DNA from: Eutreptiella sp. 'Long Island Sound 2002'
Taxonomy: Eukaryota > Euglenozoa > Euglenophyceae > Eutreptiales > Eutreptiaceae
DNA length: 64,000 nt
Assembly: GCA_964036045.1 (NCBI GenBank)
Contig: OZ038378.1
Span: 62,707,114-62,771,113 of the forward strand
Reading direction: 5' to 3'
How positions within the stretch are numbered: the first letter of the stretch is position 1; each line of letters starts with the position of its first letter. Below the pieces are notes generated by a model. It saw only the letters and a list, made by a program, of their open reading frames with translations. It was not told where the DNA came from and did not search any database. The translations under genes and the position numbers were made by a program. Below are positions 53,533-64,000 of this stretch, in pieces.

Positions 53533-55866
53533 TGAAGCCGGTTTGGACCCCCATGGCCAACTTTGGGTCACTTGGGGTGTGTATCTATGTGCCGGCAAGC
53601 CGCCATTGGCTGATATCATACTCTCCCATCCACCTGACCTAACCCGATGTGATAGTGTGATAGGTTTGGCCATTCCAGTTATGAGCGGCCATATTCAATA
53701 CCGAGGCGCCGCCGGCTGAGATTTATACATCAGAATATCAGGAATCAACAGGGTTTTTTTATCATAAGGTTTCCGTAATTTTTCCGCCTTCCGTTCTGAT
53801 TGTCAATGTATCGGCGACTGTTAGTTGGCTCGCGATTTTGCGGTAACCGATTGGGTAACTGTTATTTACAGATATTTTGGCGGAAACCCCGCTGAAGGGT
53901 CAGATTTCATCAGTAACGGGTTCGTTGCTTCCGCAATTTTCATATTATACACTCGCAAAATTAATCTGATTTTTTCAGACTTTCAGAATCGGATTTTTGA
54001 CTTCAACATCGCCGCACTTGATATGATGAATCTCGAGTGGTCCGACATTTTTCCCCGATCACGAATCAACCTTCCTTTTGTTATCCCCTTCGTTTTTCTT
54101 GGAGATATAGGCGAAACAAAATTGATTCGTGAGGCCACTTTGAAAGGTCATATCTCCTGCTCACGGCGAGGAATACCAATTTCGAGAATTGGGTTGGAAC
54201 CGCCTTGGTCTCAACTTAATTTAGGAAGCATCAAACACTTTTGATGTGTACACATGCCGGGTGTGGCAAGGGATAATGGTCAAGAGGGTAGAAAGTGATA
54301 TATAACTCTTGGACCGTGCAACCGAATATTTTATTGCGACTTTCGAGTGTACCGCATGAGTGTTGGGGTTGCATAGATACTTTTCTTGGGTTCCCACGTA
54401 TTTTTAACGTGAAGTTATGTCCATGGAGGGGCATGGCATACCATGGTGGGAGCCACTTTTTGAGGGTATGTGTTATATGCATGGTATGTGCTTCGCTATG
54501 CTCACGCCCATGTTATATATCTCCGTTTGTAGGAAGATATATGGAGTCATACGTGGCAAGGGCTTCTTCCATGTCCCAATGATGAACTCCATAGCGCTAG
54601 ACTAAGTCTACCGCTCATATAGTGCATGTGGGAGGGCTTGCGGAGCGACCCACAAGCGCCACTATCAATTTTTCCATTTTCATGGTGCATGTTCGGAGGA
54701 GGTTCGAGGGTGTCCCTATGCGTCCATGTGGTGATCCAAGTGGGGGGATTGTCTGCAAATGGTCCCAAGCAATTGTGTTTTGAATCATATGTTGATACCA
54801 TGGGTGAGCGAAGTTATATACTATTGTAATTATCTTGAATTTGGCATTATTTGCATGTTTTTGACCTCATTTTATGCTCATTTTTGTATTTAATGTGCTC
54901 AACTGGTTTGGCTAACAGTAAAGTGCCTAGAGATCCGTGAGCTATGGTATGTTGCTTATATGTTGGCATATGCTTGAGTGTTGTACCTCACCATATGCCG
55001 GATCACAAGGTCACTTTGGCTCGGCACACGAGGCCTCACAAAATTAGGTCTCAAATTCATGAGTTGACTTGTGAAGCATGTCATGTACTTAACCGGAGGG
55101 GTTTCGGAGCTAATGATGTGATATTCTTGGGCATGGACCTTTGATTTCTATCACCCTAGTAAATTACTTTCCGGTTTGACACATGCATGGAGCATTTGAA
55201 TATTTGCCATATGCATTTTTGAGTATATAATTAAATTTTTGGCATTATGTTGTGATTTGCCTGATTTTGCTAGGTTATGAGGTCATCTTCATGGGGCAGT
55301 TCTCCAAGCCCAATCGACTCCAAGTCCAACCAAGGTTATGTCAAGATAGGGCATGGTCCTGAGTGCTACTCTAGGCCATGACACGCCACCTCCCCTATTG
55401 GGCTAGGATTCAGAGGCTTCGGGGTGAACACACTTTTGGGGTTTATGTAGTGACTTTTGACACATGGCATTTAGCCATCTTATTTGACTGGGGTCGGGGC
55501 ATCATATTGGTGAGTCAAGGGAAGGTCTTGAGTCCAGGGAATGAGGGGTCTATGGCTGTGAGTGTGTACGTTTCCATCTTTCCCCAACTTTGCTTTATTT
55601 GTGTTCATATGCCAATTTCAGGGCTTCCTCTTTGGTGCAACTCTTATACATGCCCGCCACCGTGAGACCACCGGTGTGCTGAACGTAAGCCCGCAGTGTG
55701 GATTGGATTTGGATTGTGCTTGGGTATTGCAAGGGTTTGTGTGAAGGAGCTTTTTTCTATTTTTTTGTGGGAAAATGCAGACCCTGGTGAGGAGCAAGAC
55801 CCTGCGAGTGACGGGTTATGGTGGAAGGGGAACAGCAGGGGCCGGTCCTGGTGGGGACCTTCTTTA
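53533..55866 (+). repeat. right LTR of the gypsy element
   Basis: 2334 bp, the same length as the left LTR and very similar. The following bases CCGGTGAG give the target duplication with the left flank. Confidence 0.9.
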
Positions 55867-56699
55867 CCGGTGAGTTTTGTGCATGGCGCTTTTTCTTGGA
55901 CAATGTCCCTTGAAACATGTCCTAAAAGGATATCCTTGGCCGTGTTAGGCCGCCTCTTGCTCACTTTGAGCCATTTTGGTCGGGGGGTGGGGCTTTTCAA
56001 ATCCCAATCAAAACGACGGGGTTGGAGGGGAAACGGCGTGGGATCGTTGAAACAAAGGAAGGATGTTCCACTTAACGTATCGGATGGCACCATCATCATG
56101 TTTCATGGTGCCGGTGGTGTTGCATGCAAAGGTGGCTGCAAACACACCAGGCGGTTCCTTGCTAACATCAAGGGTGTCAGAAAGGGGTGCACCCTCAGTC
56201 CAAGTGGCTTGAATGCTCTCCGCGGCAAAGATAATGTGTGCCGGGGTGGTTCCTTGAATCAAGATACAGGGGGGTGCAACAAGACGAAGGGAAAAAACAC
56301 CGATAATGTAGAAATTCGTAAGTGTCTGTGTCCTATTTCTACAGCATTTCCCGCGTAGGTCCTTCGGATTTCACCGGATGCCTATTTCATACCATGCGGT
56401 ATTAGATGGCGGCAGTACACGTCTAATGTTTTCTAGGCAATGGTGTTATTGTTGTGTAATTTAGTGTAATTTAATGAAGTTTTTGTGCCTCTCGTGACCA
56501 AACTTTGTTTATTAGGGATGTTAAGATATTCCTTTGGCTGAATACGTGGGTTGCGCATCCACCTTGCATCCATCCGGACGTTTTTTGTTTTGCCTTTATG
56601 TCATTGCTTTCTAGGAAGGTGAAGGTATTGTAAGTGTCCATAATAATGGGTTTGATGGTTGCAACTCCATTTGGACCCATTTTGATGCTTTTTGTATTT
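55867..56699. other. no gene recognised
   Basis: A minus-strand open stretch (56262-56008, with AHIIFAAESIQATW) looks mildly protein-like but has no recognised domain. The rest is AT-rich noncoding sequence. Confidence 0.4.
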
Positions 56700-57560
56700 T
56701 TCAATTTTGCATCCACCCCGGGAGTGTTCCACGCGTATTCCACGTTCGCATCATGCATCCCCGTTTTGCATCCAGACGCCGTTTTGCATCCCGTTTAACG
56801 TTGGCAATGTCCGGACGGGCTCCCTTGTCTCTCATACCAGCCCTTTGTTCCATGCCCCCTCAAATGGCCGTCTCGGTGCCGCCCATTCTCCCAGGCTGGC
56901 GCCAAGCCGACTGCTCCCTGTACCTAGTGGATCCCTCAATTGTGAAGGTCACACTGTTGCTCTCTCAGTATCTGTTTTTGCGCGCACACAACCTTGCAAA
57001 CGTGCATCCGCCTTTTGCATCCACACGCTATTTTGGATCCACCGTTTTGTGTGGTGTGCACAGTGCCTTCCATGCACAAAATGCGTAGAAAACGTACGAT
57101 TCGAGCATCCGCGTTTTGCATCCACGCGCCGTTTTGCATCCCCTGGACGTCAAACACGTCCCGAACGTTCTCAACATTGTCAAGCCGTGCATCCGCCTTT
57201 TGCATCCACCCACCGTTTGGCATCCCCGCAGACATCAGTAACGTAACCGACGTTGGGAATGTGTTTTCTTATATGCATCCGGGATTTGCATCCACGCGCC
57301 GTTTTGCATCCCTTTTGCCTTTTTCACCGTTTCGGATATGATGCGTAGAAAACGTACCATACGTAGAAAACGTGTAGAAAATGTGCATCCGAGATTTGCA
57401 TGCACCCGCCTTTTTGCAGTCCCCCCTGGAAAACGTGATAAACGCGGAAAGCATAGGAAAACGTACAAAAAGTTGGGAACGTAGAAAACGTAGAATGCGT
57501 GCATCCGGGTTTTGCATCCACTCGCCAATATGCATCCACCCCTGTTCCCCCTGTGAAAAG
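56700..57560. repeat. dispersed GCATCC repeat, irregular spacing of about 80-120 bp
   Basis: Pairs of TTTTGCATCCAC and CGCCGTTTTGCATCC recur at about 56765, 57015, 57112, 57197, 57278, 57393 and 57507, separated by variable sequence with GTAGAAAACGTA words. On the minus strand each unit encodes GMQNGAWMQNADA-like peptides in stretches of open frame. It may be a decayed repetitive protein gene or a noncoding minisatellite. Confidence 0.65.
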
Positions 57561-57949
57561 CACACATTCCCAACAATGTGCTCCATGCGTTGGCAACGTA
57601 CGTTCCCAACAGGTTTTTAGGGGTGGATGCGTAGTGAATGTACGTATTGTAGCCAAAGAAATATCTGCAGCGAGATGCCAATGCGTGTCAGCCGCAACAA
57701 CGCCTCTGCACTGCGCACGACGAAGCCACCACCCAGACAAACAAAAAGCGTCCCACATGATCCCAGTGCACTGCACCGCCTGCCAAGAGACGCCTCAACG
57801 TAACTGGCGACGACAGCACTTGGTGGAAGTGGAGCGAAGCCCAGCGCCGAGAGGCTGTCAACAGCCTCGCCAGTACATCATACAACGCTTTGCTCTTGCG
57901 AGTGTGTGCCTGTGCGTAGCCGTCCACGTCTGTGCAACGAAGTGCACCG

Positions 57950-59617
57950 CGACAACTCTCAAGCTTTGCTCCTCTTGTCTTCCAGTATGGCTCCGGGTGC
58001 CCGCCGTTCAGCACCCTTTGTACTTGGCGGCAGCAGTTCACGAATGGCGAGCGCTCTCGCCGGCAAGCAGCTCCTCGGTCACTCACGGCAGAGGAGGAGA
58101 ATGACATGTTGGAAGTATGCTGTTATGTTGTGGGCGCTAAGGGCCGCAGTGAACGGGTCCTGACCAACCGGCTCTGTCTTGTTCAGTACATCAAGACCAT
58201 CCAAGCCGAAGGAATTGTGTTTGACATTAAGGTCATCCAAGCGCTGCCAGAAGAGGTGGTGCGAGCACATAGACCAGAGACCGAGCACTTGAGCGTCTCG
58301 CGAGACTGGGCGAGCAAGTCCAAAGAGAGACACGGGTTTGGTCTGAGAAGGTGTGACGGCTGCGCTGTGGTTGGACTCGCCGCCACGGATGCCACTTCCA
58401 CCATTTTGTCAGATGTCTCACGAGCGATCGACTGGAGTCCAATGAGCAAGAGTTGATCCGAGAGAACGCGTGGCGCGAAACCTACAACACGGTCGTGAGC
58501 AACCCAAGGAGGTTTGGCATCCCATGGGACGGAGCAATCGTCGCGGATGTGCAGCTCGCAATGGATGAGACGCCACTGCAGTATGTGCCCAAGTTCCGCG
58601 GTGCCTTCTCAAACAAGAAAAGAGTCGTCGTATCTGGGTCGAACGACAAGCGACAACACACGGCGTGTCCTGTCCTCACTCGGAGTGGGAAGGTGCTGCT
58701 GACGCAGGTGATCATCTGTGGAAAGTCCAAGAGGTGCTTGGTGCAAGCCGATGGGATGGACCCGAACATTGTCCAGATGTATGCAGAAAAGAAGGCGCAG
58801 ACAAGCGCAACCTTTATTGCGCTGCTGCACCACATAGAGGCGCGCTTAAAAACGACAAAGAGAACCCTGGACCTACCTGTGTAGGCGCCCCCAATTGTCC
58901 TGATGGACTGGGCTCCCTGCCACGGCAAAGAGCTCCTTGAACAACCGGAGGGGGAAGAGCAGAGTGCGCACCTGTGGATGGTGAAGGAGATCCCTGACAT
59001 GTGGGTTTTTTCCCGGTATTCTCCAGAAGTCTCACCTCTGCAATGCAGGAGATCAGTTGCCAAATCCCAGCATGAGGAAGTACATCCAGGACAGAATCTG
59101 AGAGCGAGCAGTGAAGCACGGGATCCTGGTACACACTCAGGTGCTGCCGAGCCGGACCAAGCTCGACTGGGGTGAGAGGACCATGAAGAAGTTGCTGCTG
59201 CACTGGATAGGTGACTGGATGCACATCCCTGCGTTGAATTCCCACATCACTGCTTCTTGGAGGATGTGTCTGGATCAGACTCCAATTGCCGGGAGTGTGG
59301 ATGAGATTGAAATTCCAAGGGGGGTGATTTGTTTGGCGCCACATGTGGAATTGCGCCCTGTGGGTGAAGAGAGAGAAGAGGAGGAACCAGTGATTCCAGA
59401 AGCCACGGAACCAGAACTAGAAGAGGATGCTGAACCTGCCCCTGCAGCTGCCCCTAGGTTGGACGACCCTTTTGCAGTGGATGTAGCTGCAGCAGCAGCA
59501 GCAGTGCCACGCATCAGAAGGAGGACGACAGGGGGCGTAGCGAGAGAACGCGACGCGACGCGACGCGTCAGCGCGCAGCAAGCCAGCGCGACGCCAGGAA
59601 CAAGCGCCCCGAAGTGA
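57950..59617 (+). pseudogene. second pogo/Tc1-like DDE transposase, decayed
   Basis: The first ATG is near 57986. The N-terminal part shows TAEEENDMLEVCCYVVGAKG and HGFGLRR, then a frame change near 58430. The catalytic core has QLAMDETPLQYVPKFRG (first Asp), with DKRQHTACPVLTRSGKVLL after it. A TAG at 58882-58884 follows, then in the same frame IVLMDWAPCHGKE (second Asp). The third Asp region is lost in frame changes near 58980-59110. The C-terminal part (59111-59617) ends in acidic and Ala-rich sequence and a basic tail. It is a different lineage from the transposase at 24774-26723. No terminal repeats were found. Confidence 0.7.
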
Positions 59618-60471
59618 GGAAGAAGGCAGACCACAGCAGCGGCGACAGCAGCAGTGACGCCGATGATGGGTGCGATCACTTTGATCTATATGTGTCACAT
59701 CACACAGACACATGCTAATTTATTTGCCCCTGTGTGTTTTTTTGCAGACTCTGCAGTCAGCGGACTCTGCAGTTCGAGCCACGACACGTTTTTTTAACCC
59801 TATTTCTCAGTGTTAATATATTATGCCCAGATCCGTGTGTACCAGTTTGTCCTTTCGGCCTGTGCCAGGTTCCCTTGGGCCTGTGGAAGGCTGCTTTGGG
59901 GCTGTGCAAGGCTGGTATGGGTCTGTGGAAGGCTGTCGTGTTTGGAAGGCTGCTTTGGGCCTGTGGATTGCACAGTGCCTCTGCTGATGTACTGTCTGCT
60001 CTCCAGATGCACACAGGGGCTTGAGGATCCATTTCTTCACAGTGAGTGGACTCACTGCTCCCTTTTTTTTGTGACATACTGGTGGATCAATGGTGGCAAG
60101 GCTGCCTTGCAGCCTACTATACTTTGAATCAAGGCATAAACACTGTTATAATTTTTTTCTGTATTCAACATGCCTCCCTGCTACGTTGTGGATTATTCTG
60201 GTTCATTGTTTGGGCAGTGGCAAAAGCAGGGTTTCATTTATAAAAGAAAAAAATTTGTGGAAACAAAATTTACAAGAAAACATTTGTGTGCATGGAACTT
60301 TGAAAACAAATTCAGTAGTATAGCATAAGTGAAACCAAAAACAAAACAGACAAGAGGAAAAGTTGTTAAATAAAACTTGACACACGGAAGCAGAAATGTT
60401 TAGAAAAACTTGGAATTTAAAAAAAGTTTGAAACTTTAGTAGTTGGTAAACAATTTTTTTTACTGAAAGTT
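59618..60471. other. no gene; short local repeats
   Basis: Between 59870 and 59965, GGAAGGCTGCTTTGGG-like words repeat a few times. The region 60240-60470 is A/T-rich. No coding feature is supported. Confidence 0.4.
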
Positions 60472-61014
60472 CTAAAAGCAAAGAGGATTTTGGTGGATGT
60501 TAGGTGCTTTTCTGAATTTGAATACGAAAAGCACATGGGTTCTTCTGATTTTGGCACTAAAAAGTGGTTTCCAACCGCATGTTTCTAATTTTGGCTTCAT
60601 TTGGAGTTTTGCACCGCCCTGCGTTACAATAACCTGGTCAGTTAATTCTTCCTTAAATATTGGAAAGGTTAAACTCCGCCATGCAATACAAAAGTTGACA
60701 AGTTTGGACTCGACATCGGGGGGCACAAAAGTAGCCTTCCCTCTCTTTATGGGGGGGGCACACTCATCTTCGGCGGCCTTGGCACAAGTAGTGTGTGACA
60801 AACTTATGCCAAATTGAAGGTACACCTCAGAAGCAGCTTTACGAGAACTTACTTTCCCTTTACTTACTTTTTGACCCGCCCATTGGTAGGCTTGGACATT
60901 AAATTCCCAAGGATCAACCTTAACATCCTCTTGACGCCGAGGAGTTGACTCTTCAGGTTGGGGGGCATTCACCTCCATTTCAATGCAAACTCCTTCTTCC
61001 TTCAGCTTCTTCAA
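60472..61014 (-). pseudogene. N-terminal transposase-like fragment
   Basis: The frame is open over the whole stretch without a clear start (the first ATG is near 60977). It contains KVSSRKAASEVYLQFGISLS, a probable helix-turn-helix, then KRGKATFVPPDVESKLVNF and LTFPIFKEELTDQVIV, the arrangement seen in the N-terminal DNA-binding part of pogo-like proteins. No catalytic core follows on the left, so it is a truncated relic, or an exon whose partner has been lost. Confidence 0.45.
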
Positions 61015-61039
61015 GTACTGATAGTATGCACGAAGTCGC

Positions 61040-61215
61040 CTCCCCCTACCTTCCCCTCCTTACCCCCCCGTACCCCCCCCTACCCCCCCCCTACCCCCCC
61101 AACCCCCCCCCTACCCCCCACCCACCCCCCCCCTACCCCCCCCTACCCCCACCCCCTACCTCCCCCCCCCTACCTCCCCCCCCTACCTCCCCCCCCCTAC
61201 GTCCCCCCCCTACCT
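61040..61215. repeat. C-rich low-complexity tract (CCTACCCCCCC)n
   Basis: Runs of C are separated by TAC or TACCTC for about 170 bp. Open frames across it encode Pro-rich or Gly-rich sequence with no further support. The G-rich minus strand could form G-quadruplexes. Confidence 0.9.
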
Positions 61216-61279
61216 TCGACTCGCTTCGCTCGACAGACGGCTCGCTTCGCTCGACGCGGGGGCCAGCCCCCGCACCCCC

Positions 61280-61640
61280 CTTAAAAAACATGACTCCTGT
61301 GGTGGCCACAGACCGCCTTTTGTGTGTTCCGCCTTTTGTGTGCACCGCCTTCTGTATGCACCGCCTTGCCTGTGGCCCCTTAAAAAACAAGACTCCTGCG
61401 GTGGCTACAGACCGCCTTTTGTGTGTTCCGCCTTGTGTGTGCACCGCCTTCTTTGTGTACCGCCTTGCCTGTGACCCCTGAAATAACAAGACTCCTGCGG
61501 TGGCTACAGACCACCTTTTGTGTGCACCGCCTTCTGTGTGCACCGCCTTGCCTGTGGCCCCTTAAATAACAAGACTCCTGCGGTGGCCACAGTCCGCCTT
61601 TTGTGTGTTCCGCCTTGTGTGTGCACCGCCTTGTCCCCCC
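61280..61640. repeat. 99-bp tandem repeat with internal 16-bp subrepeats
   Basis: GACTCCTG starts units at about 61292, 61391, 61490 and 61573 (spacing 99, 99 and 83). Each unit contains several CCGCCTTNTGTGTG words. Since 99 is a multiple of three, frames stay open on both strands across the repeat, which explains the ORFs there. Confidence 0.8.
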
Positions 61641-64000
61641 ATACCCCCGCCCTACCTTCTTGTATACCCTATGGGGTACTGGGCTGATCTCTTTTACGGC
61701 GAGCAATTTGCAAAGCACAACACCAACTCCGTTGATCACTCTTTGAAATTGTCGAAATCCTTCATTATCAGTCCATACAGAGAACCCTGAGTTACAAACA
61801 GAAATTTTAACATAAAACAGCACTTTTCATCAGCGTAAAATCCTTTACTTCTGCACGCGCGCGACGCATCCTAAGCTACAGGATCGCGATCTGGCTGCGG
61901 GCAGCCCCGTGCTGGGCATAACCCGTCACACCCCCCGCCAAGCCCTTGCCGCAGCCACAAGGCCTCCTGCAAGTGCTGACGCACACCCAGGGGTATGCAC
62001 AGCCATTACTGTACAAAAACAACTGCTGAAATGGACTGAGATAATGTACAATATCCTACCCCCAGGACCTGAAGTCCTGAACTAAGGTCCCTCTACTTTC
62101 CTTCGGGTATCCTACACACTATCCTGAGTGGGGGGGTCACTGCCACCTAAGAACCCAGCTGACTATGGGAAAAAATTCCTGAGCAAGCACTAAAAGTTTT
62201 CAAAGTGAAATTCAACTAAGCAAAATCCTGCTCTAAACTCCTGGCCTAAAACTCAGGGGGGCAGTTTTACAAAAGCTGAAATCCAAAACAGTTTCACTTG
62301 ATGCTACTTCCTGCCCATGCCATCTGGTCTAATAAAATTTTCTGCACCAAAAAAACCCTGCTCAGAAGTTTGAAAAAAAATCAGCAAACACACAGGCAGC
62401 ACAAACAGGGCAAGCAGCACACAAAAAAATCTGTGAGTCTGTTCTGAACCGACCCACTGTGCTGACACCCCTTAAGCTAATGTACAGATTGCTGCTGTAT
62501 TTGCTTCATTGACTTAACTTACTTCTGAGCTTCATGATGGTTCGTCAGTACTCCGGCTCTGCAATCCTGAAAGATAGCAGAGTACAAAAGCAGGAGTCCT
62601 GACACGTGGAGGGGGGGGGGGGGGGGGGGCTGGTGCAGAACCGACAAAACCAAACCTGGGTCACTGGGCGTCGAAAAACAGTTTAGTTCCCAAATTCTGA
62701 ATCAACCTCATTTGAGTGTACCTGAAAACAGAGCAGGAAGGAAAAAAAAATGGATAAGGGTTGAGAAAATGAGCGGGTCAGGGCAAACGAACTTGCGTAG
62801 ATACAATGCAACAAACACATGCGCAAGTGTGCACACGTGCATACATTAGTAAAAAAAATTCCTGAGCGTCCCCAGAAAAGAAAATGCTACTAAACAGTAC
62901 ACGGGCCTACAGCACATATGTTGCTGAGGCCTCGCCCCCCTGCCACTATGGGGTGCTGTCCTCAGGCAAAACTGCACCCCAAAAAATCTCTTGTAAAAAA
63001 AAACAAAGAAGAATTTTCCCATACACTCTGGCCTAGAGTGCATGTACCCACTGAGGCATTAACTCCTCAGTGGGGGGGCTAGAGTCACTGCAGCAGCAGT
63101 GGCTCTGCAATGTAACTCTGCAGTGGCAGAGCATATGAGTCCCAAACTGGGACACTGGGTGGGGGGGGTACAAAAAAAATATGATAAGTTTACCCATAGA
63201 TTAAATGTGGGAGTGGAGCACCGGCAGATGCACAGACGTGCTCCAGCTCCCAAACAGGAGCAAAGAGTTAAAAAGCAGAAGAGCCACACTGTGACTCTGA
63301 AAAAATTCAGAAGTCTTTTGAAAAAAAATTCCTCTTGTCAGCAAAACAAGCCAAAATTGGGTTGACATCTCACGAGCAAAATTCTCAAAATCAGGCCAGC
63401 GTAAAACTTGGCCTGAAGCCTCAGATTCAAAAAACTGAAGCAAGGCTGCACATCAGTGTGAGCCACTGAGCACAAAAACAGGGCTTTTTGAGCGCCGAAG
63501 GCGCTTGGTGTCAAACCCGTTTTTCTCATCTAGCTCATTTGAGCTAGGATCTACCATAAAAAACTGACGAAGACGGAAAAAAACTCAAAGACAAGCCGAA
63601 CGCACAAAACACCTTACTGCCCAGGCACTAGGCCCAGGGTAGGCGCGCGGTGCTCAGTGCTGTTCAGCGCTTCGATGATTCCACAACTGATTGAGGTATC
63701 GGATCTGACACTGACTGAAGTGAGAATGAGCTGAGTCTGAATCCAGGCTATACAGTGGGAGACTGCCACTGCGGTGGCTCTCCACTGTGCAAGCGTGCAC
63801 GAACACACCCAACACACACTGAAAGACTTTAGTCTACTCGACCGTCCTGCTGCTTGACATGCTCAGCTCTTTCGTTGCGCTACCTCTGGTGCAGCGCTCA
63901 TCTCTTTCACTCGTGGCCGCAGGCGTGCGCTCTCTTCAGCGTAACTTGTCAGAGCGCTCTTATTCAACGTGACTGGTCTTCTCACTCGAAGTTGTCAGCC
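61641..64000. other. no gene recognised
   Basis: Only short ORFs without recognisable domains. A run of about 22 G lies near 62609-62630. The stretch is rich in A runs and in CTG/CAG words. I cannot identify an element. Confidence 0.5.

Larger units (their letters stand above)
42744..55866 (+). mobile_element. Ty3/gypsy LTR retrotransposon with chromodomain
   Basis: Long direct repeats (42744-45077 and 53533-55866, 2334 bp each, differing by a few percent by eye) flank an interior with gag, protease, RT, RNase H, integrase and chromodomain in that order. Target duplication (A)CCGG lies at 42739-42743 and 55866-55870; the last base may belong to the LTR or to the duplication. The primer binding site follows the left LTR and a polypurine tract precedes the right one. 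Several stops and frame changes in pol show that the copy is not functional. The gene order is that of the chromovirus lineage of Metaviridae. Confidence 0.93.

Noticed and set aside
61040-61284. Pro-rich ORFs across the C-rich tract
   Set aside because: Low-complexity sequence is open in several frames; there is no further support.
1-64000. A reassigned stop codon as explanation of in-frame stops
   Set aside because: TAA, TAG and TGA all occur inside frames, frameshifts are also present, and the intact pogo gene ends normally at TAA.

Overview
This window is nuclear DNA of a eukaryote made almost entirely of transposable elements and repeats. The signs are GT-AG introns, a chromodomain Ty3/gypsy retrotransposon, pogo and piggyBac transposases, a Penelope-like retroelement, long microsatellites and about 190-bp tandem repeats. 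No conserved host housekeeping gene, rRNA or intact tRNA was recognised. The species cannot be named from the sequence. A retroelement that seems to carry its GIY-YIG nuclease upstream of the RT, next to transposon-linked 2-oxoglutarate dioxygenase-like sequence, would fit an alga or other protist, but this is inference only.

Layout. 1-1.4 kb: 3' part of an unrecognised ORF. 1.7-3.9 kb: a DNA transposon with a decayed, intron-containing transposase between arrays of a short palindrome built on ACGTGAAATTCGTACGAATT. 3.9-6.3 kb: no gene. 6.3-14.2 kb: a cluster sharing TTATCGCG/CTAACTAGTTAG palindrome arrays. It holds a plus-strand dioxygenase-like ORF and transposase, minus-strand exons of unknown function, and 225-bp inverted repeats at 9654-9878 and 13970-14194. 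14.2-15.0 kb: an unrecognised minus-strand fragment. 15.0-16.2 kb: a long (GA)n tract between palindromes. 16.3-33.8 kb: a tandem array of a repeat of about 1.6 kb that has taken three insertions: a Penelope-like element (16997-21639), an intact pogo transposon (23628-27014) and an element with piggyBac-like and multi-exon unknown genes (27936-32813). 33.8-36.8 kb: mostly unrecognised. 36.8-39.1 kb: three tandem repeat families with the same 187-191 bp period. 39764-42343: a small LTR element with a 5-bp target duplication. 42744-55866: a complete but mutated Ty3/gypsy element. 55.9-57.9 kb: GCATCC-rich repeats. 57.95-59.6 kb: a second pogo-like transposase relic. 60.5-61.0 kb: an N-terminal transposase-like fragment. 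61.0-61.6 kb: C-rich and 99-bp repeats. 61.6-64 kb: nothing recognised.

How it fits together. Most coding regions keep long readable frames but carry a few in-frame stops, or frameshifts at G/C runs, so they look recently inactivated. The pogo transposase is the only long uninterrupted transposase. Two features stand out. First, several introns and spacers consist largely of short repeats specific to their element. Second, a TET/JBP-like dioxygenase ORF sits next to a transposase inside the same inverted repeats, an arrangement known in principle from fungal KDZ transposons.
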